This document shows, piece by piece, positions 7,578-15,944 of a stretch of 64,000 nt of DNA. The notes under the pieces were generated by a model. The model made no database searches, was not told the origin of the DNA, and was given only the letters and a program-made list of their open reading frames with translations. This DNA comes from Odoribacter sp. (GTDB lineage Bacteria; Bacteroidota; Bacteroidia; Bacteroidales; Prolixibacteraceae): contig PNOH01000016.1 in the NCBI GenBank assembly GCA_013824715.1, forward strand, positions 1-64,000, given 5' to 3'. Position 1 is the first letter of the stretch, and every line of letters starts with the position of its first letter. The position numbers were made by a program, and so were the translations under genes.

Positions 7578-8867
7578 TTAATTTTTTTTCACTACAGGAA
7601 TTATGCCAATTTGTTTGATATTTTGAATGTTTGAATAATCATACAACATAAATCCCTTTTCCCCTACCATAAACAGGAATTTATTCATCGGAATCACATC
7701 ATAAGCATTGATTGACGGGAAACTTGCAATCAGATTTTGTGTAATTTTTAAAGGATCGGCAGCATTATATATTTTCAAGCCCGCATCACCATCGCAGATA
7801 AACAGCAAATCATCGTCAATCCCCAAACCTTGTGGCCCATACATTGGATAAGAAGCAATGAGCGCAAATTTCGTATAACTATTGCTCATCCTGACCACAT
7901 CCAATTGATTGAGTGTTCCGCGGCAGGTGGTTCCACCCTTCAGGGTTACAAAAGCCAGATCGCCTTTTATCACAACCGGATCGCAGGCAGTCATGTGCGA
8001 GAAAGTGCCTTTTTGTGATGGCCTTTCAGGTACTTCAAGCGACTGCACAATCATCCCGTTTTGAGTACCCAGGAACAAATGGTTATCGGTAATAAAAATG
8101 GTTTCCACATTCCATCCAACTTGTGTGGTTTGCAGCAATTTAGCTTCAGAAGCCGAAATCAGCTTAAAGGTATATAGCTGATACTGGTCAACGATGTATA
8201 AAAAATCCTTGTACAATCCAAAACGTGCCATGCTGCCGCCAACCCCGTATGTTGTACCGGCAGCGCCACCTATGCCTCCTCCACTATACGAAGCCATATC
8301 CATTTTCTCGGCATTCAAGCCTCTGTAATAAATCGGATAATAGCGCTGTTCCAGTTCCTGACGGACACTTTTCACTTCCCAGGCCGTTACCACACCCTTT
8401 TCTTCATCCAGCTTGGCAAGCGGATAAGTTACATCGTATTTGGGCAATGTGTATGGGAAAACCTTTTGAACACGGCCAACTTCTTTAATTGCCGAAAAAC
8501 TGGAAACGTCAATCGAAACCAGGTCAATGTAACTGTCGGCATATAAAATATTGTCTTTGATGGCTATGTCAACATTCCCCGGAATTTCGATAAACCCTTT
8601 GTTCTGCGGGTTTTTGGGATCGCTCACATCGTAAACATGTACACCTTTCATCTTTTCGTTAATGAAAATGTACTGATCTTTGAAATAAAGTTTCCCAGGA
8701 TTGTTCATTTCGCGGGCTGCAGTCATTTTCACTGCCGAACGTAAATCAGTATAACTCAGGTAAACAGGCGAATTGGCCATAAAAGTTTCAAAGATTTTGT
8801 CGGTACAGGCTGATGCAAATAAAAGGAACAGCATCAAAACCGGATAGATATTTTTAGTTTGTTTCAT
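7578..8867 (-). CDS. LVIVD-repeat beta-propeller lipoprotein
   Basis: 429 aa. The signal peptide ends in lipobox FASAC (Cys 21). The body contains repeats of the LVIVD type, for example GVHVYDVSDPKNPQ, DLVSIDVSSF and LKIYNAADPLKI, which build a beta-propeller on the cell surface or in the periplasm. The family's function is not known; such proteins are common in Bacteroidota. A glycine-rich insertion (SYSGGGIGGAAG) lies mid-protein. It is 8 bases downstream of the barrel gene at 8876-9628 and probably co-transcribed with it. Confidence 0.85.
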   Translation of the reverse strand: MKQTKNIYPVLMLFLLFASACTDKIFETFMANSPVYLSYTDLRSAVKMTAAREMNNPGKLYFKDQYIFINEKMKGVHVYDVSDPKNPQNKGFIEIPGNVDIAIKDNILYADSYIDLVSIDVSSFSAIKEVGRVQKVFPYTLPKYDVTYPLAKLDEEKGVVTAWEVKSVRQELEQRYYPIYYRGLNAEKMDMASYSGGGIGGAAGTTYGVGGSMARFGLYKDFLYIVDQYQLYTFKLISASEAKLLQTTQVGWNVETIFITDNHLFLGTQNGMIVQSLEVPERPSQKGTFSHMTACDPVVIKGDLAFVTLKGGTTCRGTLNQLDVVRMSNSYTKFALIASYPMYGPQGLGIDDDLLFICDGDAGLKIYNAADPLKITQNLIASFPSINAYDVIPMNKFLFMVGEKGFMLYDYSNIQNIKQIGIIPVVKKN

Positions 8868-8875
8868 GGCTGCAA

Positions 8876-9628
8876 TTAATTAAAGATGAATCCGATTTTA
8901 AGTGAAAGGCGCGAAAAGTTGGTTTCGAGCTTGTAGCCTTTTTCTCCTGAATAATTGAGTTGATGATGGCGGTACCCGAACGAAAAGAACCAGCCAAAAT
9001 TATCGGAAGTAAACCGTTCAAACCCTACGGAGGGATTAATGAGGAAACCGCCTTCGGCATTGAGCTTTTCGTTGGTTTGAGGGTAATAAATGTAGGAAGA
9101 AGATGAACTATAGTTGACATAGTGCTGACGGTTACCATCTTCGAGCGCTAATTCATACCCAGCCTGTAAATTGAAAAACGGAGTGAATTTGGTGTCACGG
9201 AATTTATAATGAACCTGCCCGAATACCGGCATATACGATTCGTCGAAGAACTCGGCGCCAAGCCCTGCGCCAACATATAACCGATCAAGTATCTGGTAGT
9301 TCATGGAACTTGTGAATGAAAACGGCGCTGATTGGTTGTTTCCGGAATTGCCAAGCAAAACACCAAAGGAAGTGTCGAAAAAGTAATCTTGTGTTTGTTC
9401 ACGTTCACGGGTTGATTTAGGATTTGCCTTTACGCTGTCAACTTCCGAGGCCTTAAAAACCCATTCATTCCCTGATGAATTAATTTTAACCCGCTGGTCG
9501 TCGTTGATAAGGAGTTTTCCCTTAATAACAGCCCCTGATTTCAGGTAAACAACAGCCTTTCGTGAGATTTGGCTGTATCCCGGAAGTAAAAACAAACCGG
9601 CAATAATCATGATCAGAATTTTTTTCAT
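8876..9628 (-). CDS. Outer-membrane beta-barrel protein
   Basis: 250 aa with a signal peptide (MKKILIMIIAGLFLLPGYSQ). Residues about 25-70 form a small beta domain (VVYLKSGAVIKGKLLIND...), and the rest alternates hydrophobic and polar residues as in an 8-strand barrel, ending in IFN. It is the first gene of a probable pair with the LVIVD lipoprotein. Ligand and role are unknown. Confidence 0.75.
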   Translation of the reverse strand: MKKILIMIIAGLFLLPGYSQISRKAVVYLKSGAVIKGKLLINDDQRVKINSSGNEWVFKASEVDSVKANPKSTREREQTQDYFFDTSFGVLLGNSGNNQSAPFSFTSSMNYQILDRLYVGAGLGAEFFDESYMPVFGQVHYKFRDTKFTPFFNLQAGYELALEDGNRQHYVNYSSSSSYIYYPQTNEKLNAEGGFLINPSVGFERFTSDNFGWFFSFGYRHHQLNYSGEKGYKLETNFSRLSLKIGFIFN

Positions 9629-9742
9629 TTTTAGTTATGGGTTAAAAGTTATTACACTACACGAGATGTTCGTGGGTTAATTTTAGTTGTTTGTTGTAAA
9701 GAAGATGGATGGATTGAAAAAAAGGTTGCGTGGAGAAAAAAG

Positions 9743-9842
9743 TTTCAGGTTTCAAGTTCCAAATTTCAAGTTTTGCGCGTTACACGTTTCGGGTTACGAG
9801 TTTCCTGGCAACACGCATCCCGTAACTCGGAACACGAAACAA
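9743..9842. repeat. Heptad array pair in inverted orientation
   Basis: Left side: four 7-base units at 9743-9770 (TTTCAGG, TTTCAAG, TTCCAAA, TTTCAAG), then TTTTGCG and, still in register, CGTTACA, CGTTTCG, GGTTACG, AGTTTCC to 9805. Right side 9807-9842 carries the complement (CGTAACT, CGGAACA, CGAAACA in plus reading). No gene lies between the two sides. It resembles the empty pair at 5001-5061. Confidence 0.55.
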
Positions 9843-9858
9843 CATTCACTGACCACTT

Positions 9859-11325
9859 CTAGAATTCGTAGCTCAATCCGGTAAAAACACCGATGGTGTA
9901 TGGTTTGTAGGTAACCGATGAGTTGCTGTTCAGAGAATTCAGGAAATATTTGACGCGAGGCTCCACGTTCAGGAAAATCCGTTTCGATAAACCATATTTC
10001 AGTCCGACACCGAGTGTTCCGCTGTAATTCAGGGGTTCCATATCTTTCGTGCTTCCCACCAAACTTTTACCTGTGGAACTTTCCATGTAGGTTTGGTTCC
10101 CTACCAATACATTCGAACTAAACCCGCCAAGCATCTCAACATCAAACCTGGAATCGAGAATCGTATATCTCAAATAAAGCGGAATTTCGATATACTCAAA
10201 ATTTTGGATAAAGCGGGCATCCAATAAAATTGCCGCATTCGATGCCAATGCTTTTTCTTCAAGATTGGCGCCCAATACAATTCCAGAAGGAATTCCTTTA
10301 AATTCGATCACTCCGGCGGTACTGTTCATTGACATTTTACTGGTGTTGGCATCAATGGATACATTGGTATTGAAATATCCTGATCCGCGATCGGCGCTTG
10401 CAAACAGGTAGTCTTTTCCGGAGGATGTATTTGTATTTCCGGAAGACTGCCCCATTCCTGAATAATAAACCCCACTTTGCAAACTCCAGCGTTTGCCTTT
10501 TTTGTATTCGACTGAAATCCCGCCACCGAGGTCAACCGGATTGGCCGAAGCATTCAGCATGTTGCTGGCATAAACCTGGGAATGGCTGCTGCGCGAAACA
10601 TTGTACTCAGGCGAAACCTGTGCGCCAACCAGCCACCGGCCTTTTCCTTTTGTTTGATTTCCGGCCATTATCACCTGTCGGTTTTGTTCCATAATCTGCT
10701 GATCAATTGTTTTGTTTGCCCAATCATCCTTGTGAGCTTTTGTTTTTTGCTCCTGAAGGCTATTTGCTACCTTCTGAGTACCTTGATTTATGAGTATGAA
10801 AAGACTCTTCATCGGTTTAAGCACCGTTGATTCTTCATTTTTGGCAACCATCAAAGACTCATCAACAGAAGTAAAATGTTCAGATTTTGAATTTCCGGCA
10901 ATTGATTTTGTACTCTTTTCACTGATTGGATTGATTTGATTTTCTTTGGCAAGTTCAGCTAATTGAAGATTTACCATTCCGGGTTTATTCACGATTTTAG
11001 ATTTCATGTATCCGGATGGATTTTCTTTTTCCGCAGGTGTAATTTCAGGTTTTACATCTGCTGATATTTCAGGAGCAGTTTGCCGGCCAATAATTATCCC
11101 AGGATTAACCTCCTGACTGTTCCATGTGTTGATTTGCCAACCGGCAATAAATGCCAGAAACAAAGCTGCTGCAACGCCTGCTATTCTCCAAAATACTATT
11201 TTCCGTTTACGACGTGCACCGGCAACACTGGCAAGTACATTCTCAAGAATATATGCAGGTGGTTCCTGCTCATAATTCAAGAGTTTGTCCCGAAACAATT
11301 CGTCCAAATTTTTATCTTTCTTCAT
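9859..11325 (-). CDS. Outer-membrane barrel with anti-sigma-like N-terminus
   Basis: 488 aa. The N-terminal 43 residues are hydrophilic (MKKDKNLDELFRDKLLNYEQ, then an arginine/lysine patch), followed by one membrane helix at about residues 44-64. A Lys/Glu/Gln-rich linker runs to about 220 and a beta-barrel-like region to the end, closing in GLSYEF. The start codon overlaps the stop of the preceding sigma gene (ATGA, 11322-11325), so the two are coupled. The arrangement suggests a protein spanning from the sigma factor through the inner membrane to the outer membrane. Related genes are usually annotated only as 'outer membrane beta-barrel protein'. Confidence 0.75.
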   Translation of the reverse strand: MKKDKNLDELFRDKLLNYEQEPPAYILENVLASVAGARRKRKIVFWRIAGVAAALFLAFIAGWQINTWNSQEVNPGIIIGRQTAPEISADVKPEITPAEKENPSGYMKSKIVNKPGMVNLQLAELAKENQINPISEKSTKSIAGNSKSEHFTSVDESLMVAKNEESTVLKPMKSLFILINQGTQKVANSLQEQKTKAHKDDWANKTIDQQIMEQNRQVIMAGNQTKGKGRWLVGAQVSPEYNVSRSSHSQVYASNMLNASANPVDLGGGISVEYKKGKRWSLQSGVYYSGMGQSSGNTNTSSGKDYLFASADRGSGYFNTNVSIDANTSKMSMNSTAGVIEFKGIPSGIVLGANLEEKALASNAAILLDARFIQNFEYIEIPLYLRYTILDSRFDVEMLGGFSSNVLVGNQTYMESSTGKSLVGSTKDMEPLNYSGTLGVGLKYGLSKRIFLNVEPRVKYFLNSLNSNSSVTYKPYTIGVFTGLSYEF

Positions 11326-11882
11326 GCCGTATAATTATTTTGGCCAATCAACTCACTAAAGTTCTCTTGAACTTTCTTTTTTAATATATCCCTGGCCCGC
11401 GCCAGATTCGATTTTGATGTCCCTTGTGTGATCAACATTTCTTTGGCAATTTCCTGATGCGACAACCCTTCAATCACATACAAGTTAAAAACCATCCGAT
11501 AGCGGGGAGGCAACTGTTGAATGAGCTTCATCAAATCGTCAGCCGCTATTTTTGCTAATACATCATCCGAAAAATTGACGGAATCATAAACCGAAACATC
11601 CTCAACCGGATAAAGCAAATGCTGTTTCCTGATCTTTTCGAGCGATACGTTAATCATGATCCGCCGGATCCAACCTTCGAGCGAACCATCGTGGCGGAAG
11701 GTTTTCAGGTTGGTAAAAACCTTGATAAAACCATCCTGCATATTGTCTTCAGCCTCGGTTGCATCTTTGGCATAGCGCAAACATACCCCGAACATTTTCG
11801 GTGCAAACTGATGATAGAGCATTGACTGAGCTTTCGGGCTCCCGCCAATGCAATCGGATATGATAGGTTTAAAATCTTCCAA
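11322..11882 (-). CDS. ECF RNA polymerase sigma factor
   Basis: 186 aa. Region 2 shows LRYAKDATEAEDNMQDGFIK with the downstream WIRRIMINVSLEKIRK; region 4 shows LSHQEIAKEMLITQGTSKSN. The C-terminus overlaps the next gene by four bases (ATGA), so this is a sigma/membrane-protein pair. It is unrelated in detail to the sigma gene at 6393. About 290 bases upstream (11883-12175) separate it from the divergent serpin gene. Confidence 0.92.
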   Translation of the reverse strand: MEDFKPIISDCIGGSPKAQSMLYHQFAPKMFGVCLRYAKDATEAEDNMQDGFIKVFTNLKTFRHDGSLEGWIRRIMINVSLEKIRKQHLLYPVEDVSVYDSVNFSDDVLAKIAADDLMKLIQQLPPRYRMVFNLYVIEGLSHQEIAKEMLITQGTSKSNLARARDILKKKVQENFSELIGQNNYTA

Positions 11883-12097
11883 GTGCGCACTATTTTCTAT
11901 TCATCCAAAATTAATGGAATTAAACCGAAATAATCATACTTTGTGCCATTGATCCTCTTTTTCTCCTGATCATCCAGCAATCATCCACTGCCGGTTTTTG
12001 TTCAGTTTCACCGAAATACGGAGGTAATTTATCCTAAGATGAAGCTGAGCAGGGTTTAGTTGCGTCAGTCAAAATTTTTCTTTGTTTATTGATTGTC

Positions 12098-12105
12098 TAT
12101 TTTTG
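12098..12105 (+). promoter_or_regulatory. Candidate -7 element upstream of the serpin gene
   Basis: TATTTTTG matches TAnnTTTG. No well-spaced TTG upstream element is visible, so support is weak. Initiation would be about 65 bases before the ATG. Confidence 0.25.
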
Positions 12106-12175
12106 GGCATGAATTTCATTTGGCAACGCAACCCAATTCAGGTTTAATCCGTCTTAATTCAAAAAAACAATTGTT

Positions 12176-13402
12176 ATGAAACGATTATTTTCACTATTAG
12201 CTATAGCAATACTGGTTTTAGCCTGCACAAAAGATACAGTGAACCCGGCAGTTACCGATTTAACCCTTACCGAAAAATCGGCCAAAATTATTGCAGCGGA
12301 TAACCAGTTTGGGTTCGAACTCTTTCAGAAGGTGAATGCCTCGCTTGACGAACCTAAAAACACGATGATCTCGCCAATGAGTGTTTCACTCGCACTGGCA
12401 ATGGTGTATAACGGCGCCGGCGGAAATACGCAAAAGCAAATGGAAGATATGCTGCACAAAGCAAATATGAGTCCGGCTGATATAAACCAAAGTTATAAAG
12501 ATCTGGTTTCCGCGCTTCAAAGCCACGATCCGAAAGTGGAACTTTCAATTTCCAATGCCATTTTCTACCGGAATTCATTCAGTGTAAAAAACGATTTTAT
12601 TACAACCAATCAAAACTATTATCAGGCCGAAGTTTCGGGTCTTGATTTTTCGAAAACGACCGAAACCCTGAACAAGGTGAATGGCTGGGTAAACACTAAA
12701 ACCAAAGGGAAAATTGATAAAATCATCGAGCAGGTCAATCCTGAAGATGTGATGTATTTACTGAATGCCATTTATTTTAACGGCGAGTGGAAATATAGTT
12801 TTGATACGAAGGCAACTGCTGATAGACAGTTCACAAAAGAGGATAAAATCACGATCCAGGCGCCAACCATGACCATTGAAAAGCCGTTTAATTATTACAG
12901 CCACCAAAAATTTGAACTTTTGGAAATGCCTTATGGAAGCGGGAAATATTCAATGCTTATTTTCCTGCCTGAAAACGGTAAAAAAACCGATGATGTAATT
13001 TCGCTATTGACTGCAGAAAATGTGGACGACTGGATTTCAAAAATGAGTGAGCAAAAGAAAGAAGTTTTCCTGCCCAAATTCGAGTTTAAATTTGATGATA
13101 GTCTGAAAGATGAGCTTGCAGCTTTGGGAATGACGGATGCCTTCAACGATGCGAAAGCCAACCTGAGTGGTATTTCGGATGCGGCCAAGCTGGTTATTTC
13201 GGAAGTGAAGCACAAATCGTACATTAAAGTTGACGAACGTGGAACCGAAGCTGCTGCTGTTACCGGTATTACTGTTGGCGTAACATCAGTCGGTCCCGAT
13301 AATTCTTTCCGGGCTGATCATCCGTTTATTTTTGCCATCCGCGAGAAAGACACCAAAGCCATTTTGTTTATCGGAAAAGTGATGGACCCAAAACAGAATT
13401 AG
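12176..13402 (+). CDS. Serpin-family serine protease inhibitor, lipoprotein
   Basis: 408 aa. The signal peptide ends in lipobox VLAC followed by TKD, so the protein is predicted to be anchored in a membrane, probably facing out. The serpin fold runs from about residue 45 to the end (NTMISPMSVSLALAMVYNGA; YLLNAIYFNGEWKYSFD; HPFIFAIREKDTKAILFIGK). The reactive-centre hinge is VDERGTEAAAVTG, with the small residues needed for loop insertion, so an inhibitory type is likely. By length alignment with antitrypsin and antithrombin the P1 residue falls at or near Thr/Ser in GVTSVGP, which points to an elastase- or subtilisin-like target rather than a trypsin-like one. It is transcribed alone. Confidence 0.95.
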   Translation: MKRLFSLLAIAILVLACTKDTVNPAVTDLTLTEKSAKIIAADNQFGFELFQKVNASLDEPKNTMISPMSVSLALAMVYNGAGGNTQKQMEDMLHKANMSPADINQSYKDLVSALQSHDPKVELSISNAIFYRNSFSVKNDFITTNQNYYQAEVSGLDFSKTTETLNKVNGWVNTKTKGKIDKIIEQVNPEDVMYLLNAIYFNGEWKYSFDTKATADRQFTKEDKITIQAPTMTIEKPFNYYSHQKFELLEMPYGSGKYSMLIFLPENGKKTDDVISLLTAENVDDWISKMSEQKKEVFLPKFEFKFDDSLKDELAALGMTDAFNDAKANLSGISDAAKLVISEVKHKSYIKVDERGTEAAAVTGITVGVTSVGPDNSFRADHPFIFAIREKDTKAILFIGKVMDPKQN

Positions 13403-13446
13403 GCAAAATTTACCTCAAATGAATCCGTACTGAACTAATTGCTTGT

Positions 13447-13454
13447 TATATTTG
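13447..13454 (+). promoter_or_regulatory. Candidate -7 element for the PAP2 gene
   Basis: TATATTTG matches TAnnTTTG, about 38 bases before the TTG start. No clear -33 element is seen. Confidence 0.35.
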
Positions 13455-13492
13455 CTGAATGTTTTATTTTTAGAATCTAATATTTTAGCAAA

Positions 13493-14158
13493 TTGGCAAG
13501 AATTCAAAAAGTTATCAAGGACAATGTTTTCTTTATTCTTCCATTTATCCTGATTATTGTTTCTGCTGCGTTTTTTCTGGGAATTTACGGGAACAACAGC
13601 ATCTTTCTCTATTTAAACAGGATTCATTCACCTGTCGCCGATTATCTATTTCTGAATATCACACATCTGGGAGACGGAACGGTTGCATTTGTTCTGGTGT
13701 TGATTTTGCTTTGGATTTCTCTTCGCGAAGCCTTGACTTTTCTGGCAATAACATTAATCCTTATCATCATTGTAACCATCCTGAAAAGAAGTATTTTCCC
13801 GGAATTTGATCGTCCGGTCGGATATTTTGGGACTTCAGAAGTTATCCGGCTGATAAATGGTTATGATCCTCCCAGGCTTTATACTTTCCCATCGGGCCAT
13901 TCAGCAACTGCGTACAGCATTTTCCTGTATTTGTCGTTTTTAACCCGGAACCGATGGTTGAAATTTACACTATTCCTGGTTGCGTTTTCAGTAAGTTATT
14001 CACGCATTTATCTTTCGGCCCATTTCCCTGTCGATGCTCTGGCCGGAAGCCTGATTGCCGTAACAATAACCATTTTGTGCTATTCTGTCAGCCGGCAAAT
14101 ACAGAACTCATGGTTCGACAAAAAACTGACGCTTAAACCTAAAATACAATTCCGATAG
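13493..14158 (+). CDS. PAP2-family membrane phosphatase
   Basis: 221 aa integral membrane protein. The phosphatase signature is present in order: KRSIFPEFDRP (C1), FPSGHSATAYS (C2, catalytic His) and SRIYLSAHFPVDALAG (C3). Family members dephosphorylate undecaprenyl pyrophosphate, phosphatidate or lipid A. The start is TTG: an in-frame stop lies only five codons upstream (13478-13480) and no ATG occurs near the N-terminus. It sits 12 bases before a GT39 transferase gene, so a role in lipid-linked sugar metabolism or lipid A modification is plausible. Confidence 0.9.
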   Translation: MARIQKVIKDNVFFILPFILIIVSAAFFLGIYGNNSIFLYLNRIHSPVADYLFLNITHLGDGTVAFVLVLILLWISLREALTFLAITLILIIIVTILKRSIFPEFDRPVGYFGTSEVIRLINGYDPPRLYTFPSGHSATAYSIFLYLSFLTRNRWLKFTLFLVAFSVSYSRIYLSAHFPVDALAGSLIAVTITILCYSVSRQIQNSWFDKKLTLKPKIQFR

Positions 14159-14170
14159 CCACTTATATAT

Positions 14171-15823
14171 ATGATACAAAATATTTCCATTGAAAACCGG
14201 ATCAGGTTTTTCATTATTCTAATCAGCCTGTTATTGTTCCTGCCATTTAATGGAATGGTCCATCTGTTCGATTGGGATGAAATCAATTTTGCCGAATCGG
14301 CCCGCGAAATGATCATTACCGGCGATTACAGTACCGTTAGCATTAACTTTATCCCATTTTGGGAAAAACCGCCACTCTATATCTGGATGCAGGTTTTAAG
14401 CATGAAACTTTTCGGGATCAATGAGTTTGCTGCACGGTTTCCGAACGCAGTTTGCGGTGTGATTTCATTACTGGCGCTTTTCGAAATCGGGAAAGGCTTG
14501 AGAAATTACAAATTCGGAATGATTTGGGTCCTGGCATACGGAGCATCTGTTCTTCCATTTTTATATTTCAAATCAGGAATTATTGACCCGTGGTTCAACC
14601 TTTTTATTTTCTCTTCCCTGCATTTTGCTTTCAGGCACATCGCCTTACGCGAAACCAGTCAAAAGGGTTTTCAACCTGTGGTATTATCGGCAATTATTCT
14701 TGGCCTGGCTGTTCTGACTAAAGGTCCGGTGGCCGTTTTACTATTTGGATCAGCCTTTATTTTGTTCCTTTTGATTGAACGAAAATTCCGGTTATTGAAT
14801 GTTGCTGATGTTTTGGTGTTTAGCATCCTTTTATTTCTGACCGGCGGGGCCTATCATCTGTATCAGATATTGATTGGCAACTGGCAATTGGTGTATGATT
14901 TTTTTATCTATCAAATCCGTCTCATGAAGACAGAAGATGCCGGTCATGGCGGCAGTATTTTTTATCATCCGGTTGTGTTGTTTATTGGTGTCTTTCCAAC
15001 TTCCATACTTGCACTAAATGCCCTGTTTAAAAAAGGCCGAGTTAACAACAGCTACCGGAAACTTATGGTCATTTTGTTCTGGGTTGTGCTGATCATTTTT
15101 TCGCTGATAAAAACCAAAATTGTCCATTATAGCTCTTTATGCTATTTTCCACTCAGTTACCTCGCGGCCATTACCATTTACGACATTTCTTTTAATAAAC
15201 TGAAAATTAGCAAACTGAACAAAGTACTTATTTTAGTGGTCGGAATTGTATATGCCATAAGTCCGGGTCTGATTCAAATCATTGCAACCACCCTTTCTCC
15301 TGAATTTTTAAGCCAATATATCAAAGACGATTTTGCGATCGCATGTATTGACACAGCAGTAAATTGGAGTGGATTTGAGTTTCTTATCGGACTGGCATTT
15401 GCTGGTGTTCTGCTCATTTCAGTTTTTTACCTTCGAGGGCTTAAACGAGTTTTGACCCTTTACTTTAGTACCGCTGTATTTATATTCCTATTCATGTTTC
15501 TGATAGTACCAAAAATTGAAAAATATTCGCAAGGGCCAGCCATTGAATTTATTTCAGAATTTAAAGACCAGCCGGTTTGGGTTTCGACCTTAGGGTATAA
15601 GAGCTATGCTCCGTATTTTTATTCAGCCAAGACTCAAAGAGCCTGCCTGGAAGGCGATGAACAGGAATTTCTGTTGACTGGCAACGTTGATCGCCCGGTA
15701 TATTTTGTTGTCAAAGTAACAGCCATGCAATCCATTCTCGATCAATACACGCAACTCGTATTTGTAAAGAAAAAAGGAGGCTTTGCATTGCTTCAACGAA
15801 TTGACATTCGGGTTGAAAAATAA
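14171..15823 (+). CDS. GT39/ArnT-like membrane glycosyltransferase
   Basis: 550 aa with about 11-12 membrane segments and a soluble C-terminal end. The first periplasmic loop has the family motif FDWDEINFAESAREM followed by FWEKPPLYIW, as in ArnT and PMT proteins that transfer a sugar from a polyprenyl-phosphate carrier onto lipid A or protein. With the upstream PAP2 gene it forms a two-gene unit, a pairing also seen in lipid A modification loci. The substrate cannot be read from the sequence. Confidence 0.88.
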   Translation: MIQNISIENRIRFFIILISLLLFLPFNGMVHLFDWDEINFAESAREMIITGDYSTVSINFIPFWEKPPLYIWMQVLSMKLFGINEFAARFPNAVCGVISLLALFEIGKGLRNYKFGMIWVLAYGASVLPFLYFKSGIIDPWFNLFIFSSLHFAFRHIALRETSQKGFQPVVLSAIILGLAVLTKGPVAVLLFGSAFILFLLIERKFRLLNVADVLVFSILLFLTGGAYHLYQILIGNWQLVYDFFIYQIRLMKTEDAGHGGSIFYHPVVLFIGVFPTSILALNALFKKGRVNNSYRKLMVILFWVVLIIFSLIKTKIVHYSSLCYFPLSYLAAITIYDISFNKLKISKLNKVLILVVGIVYAISPGLIQIIATTLSPEFLSQYIKDDFAIACIDTAVNWSGFEFLIGLAFAGVLLISVFYLRGLKRVLTLYFSTAVFIFLFMFLIVPKIEKYSQGPAIEFISEFKDQPVWVSTLGYKSYAPYFYSAKTQRACLEGDEQEFLLTGNVDRPVYFVVKVTAMQSILDQYTQLVFVKKKGGFALLQRIDIRVEK

Positions 15824-15944
15824 TTCGCGACAATTGTAATTCTGAACATTGGAAAGTTACCCATTGGATTGTATTATGACAAGCTTACTTCACACGATTC
15901 ACATGGAGTTAATGTTAATTATAAAGAAACCTAATAACAAACGT

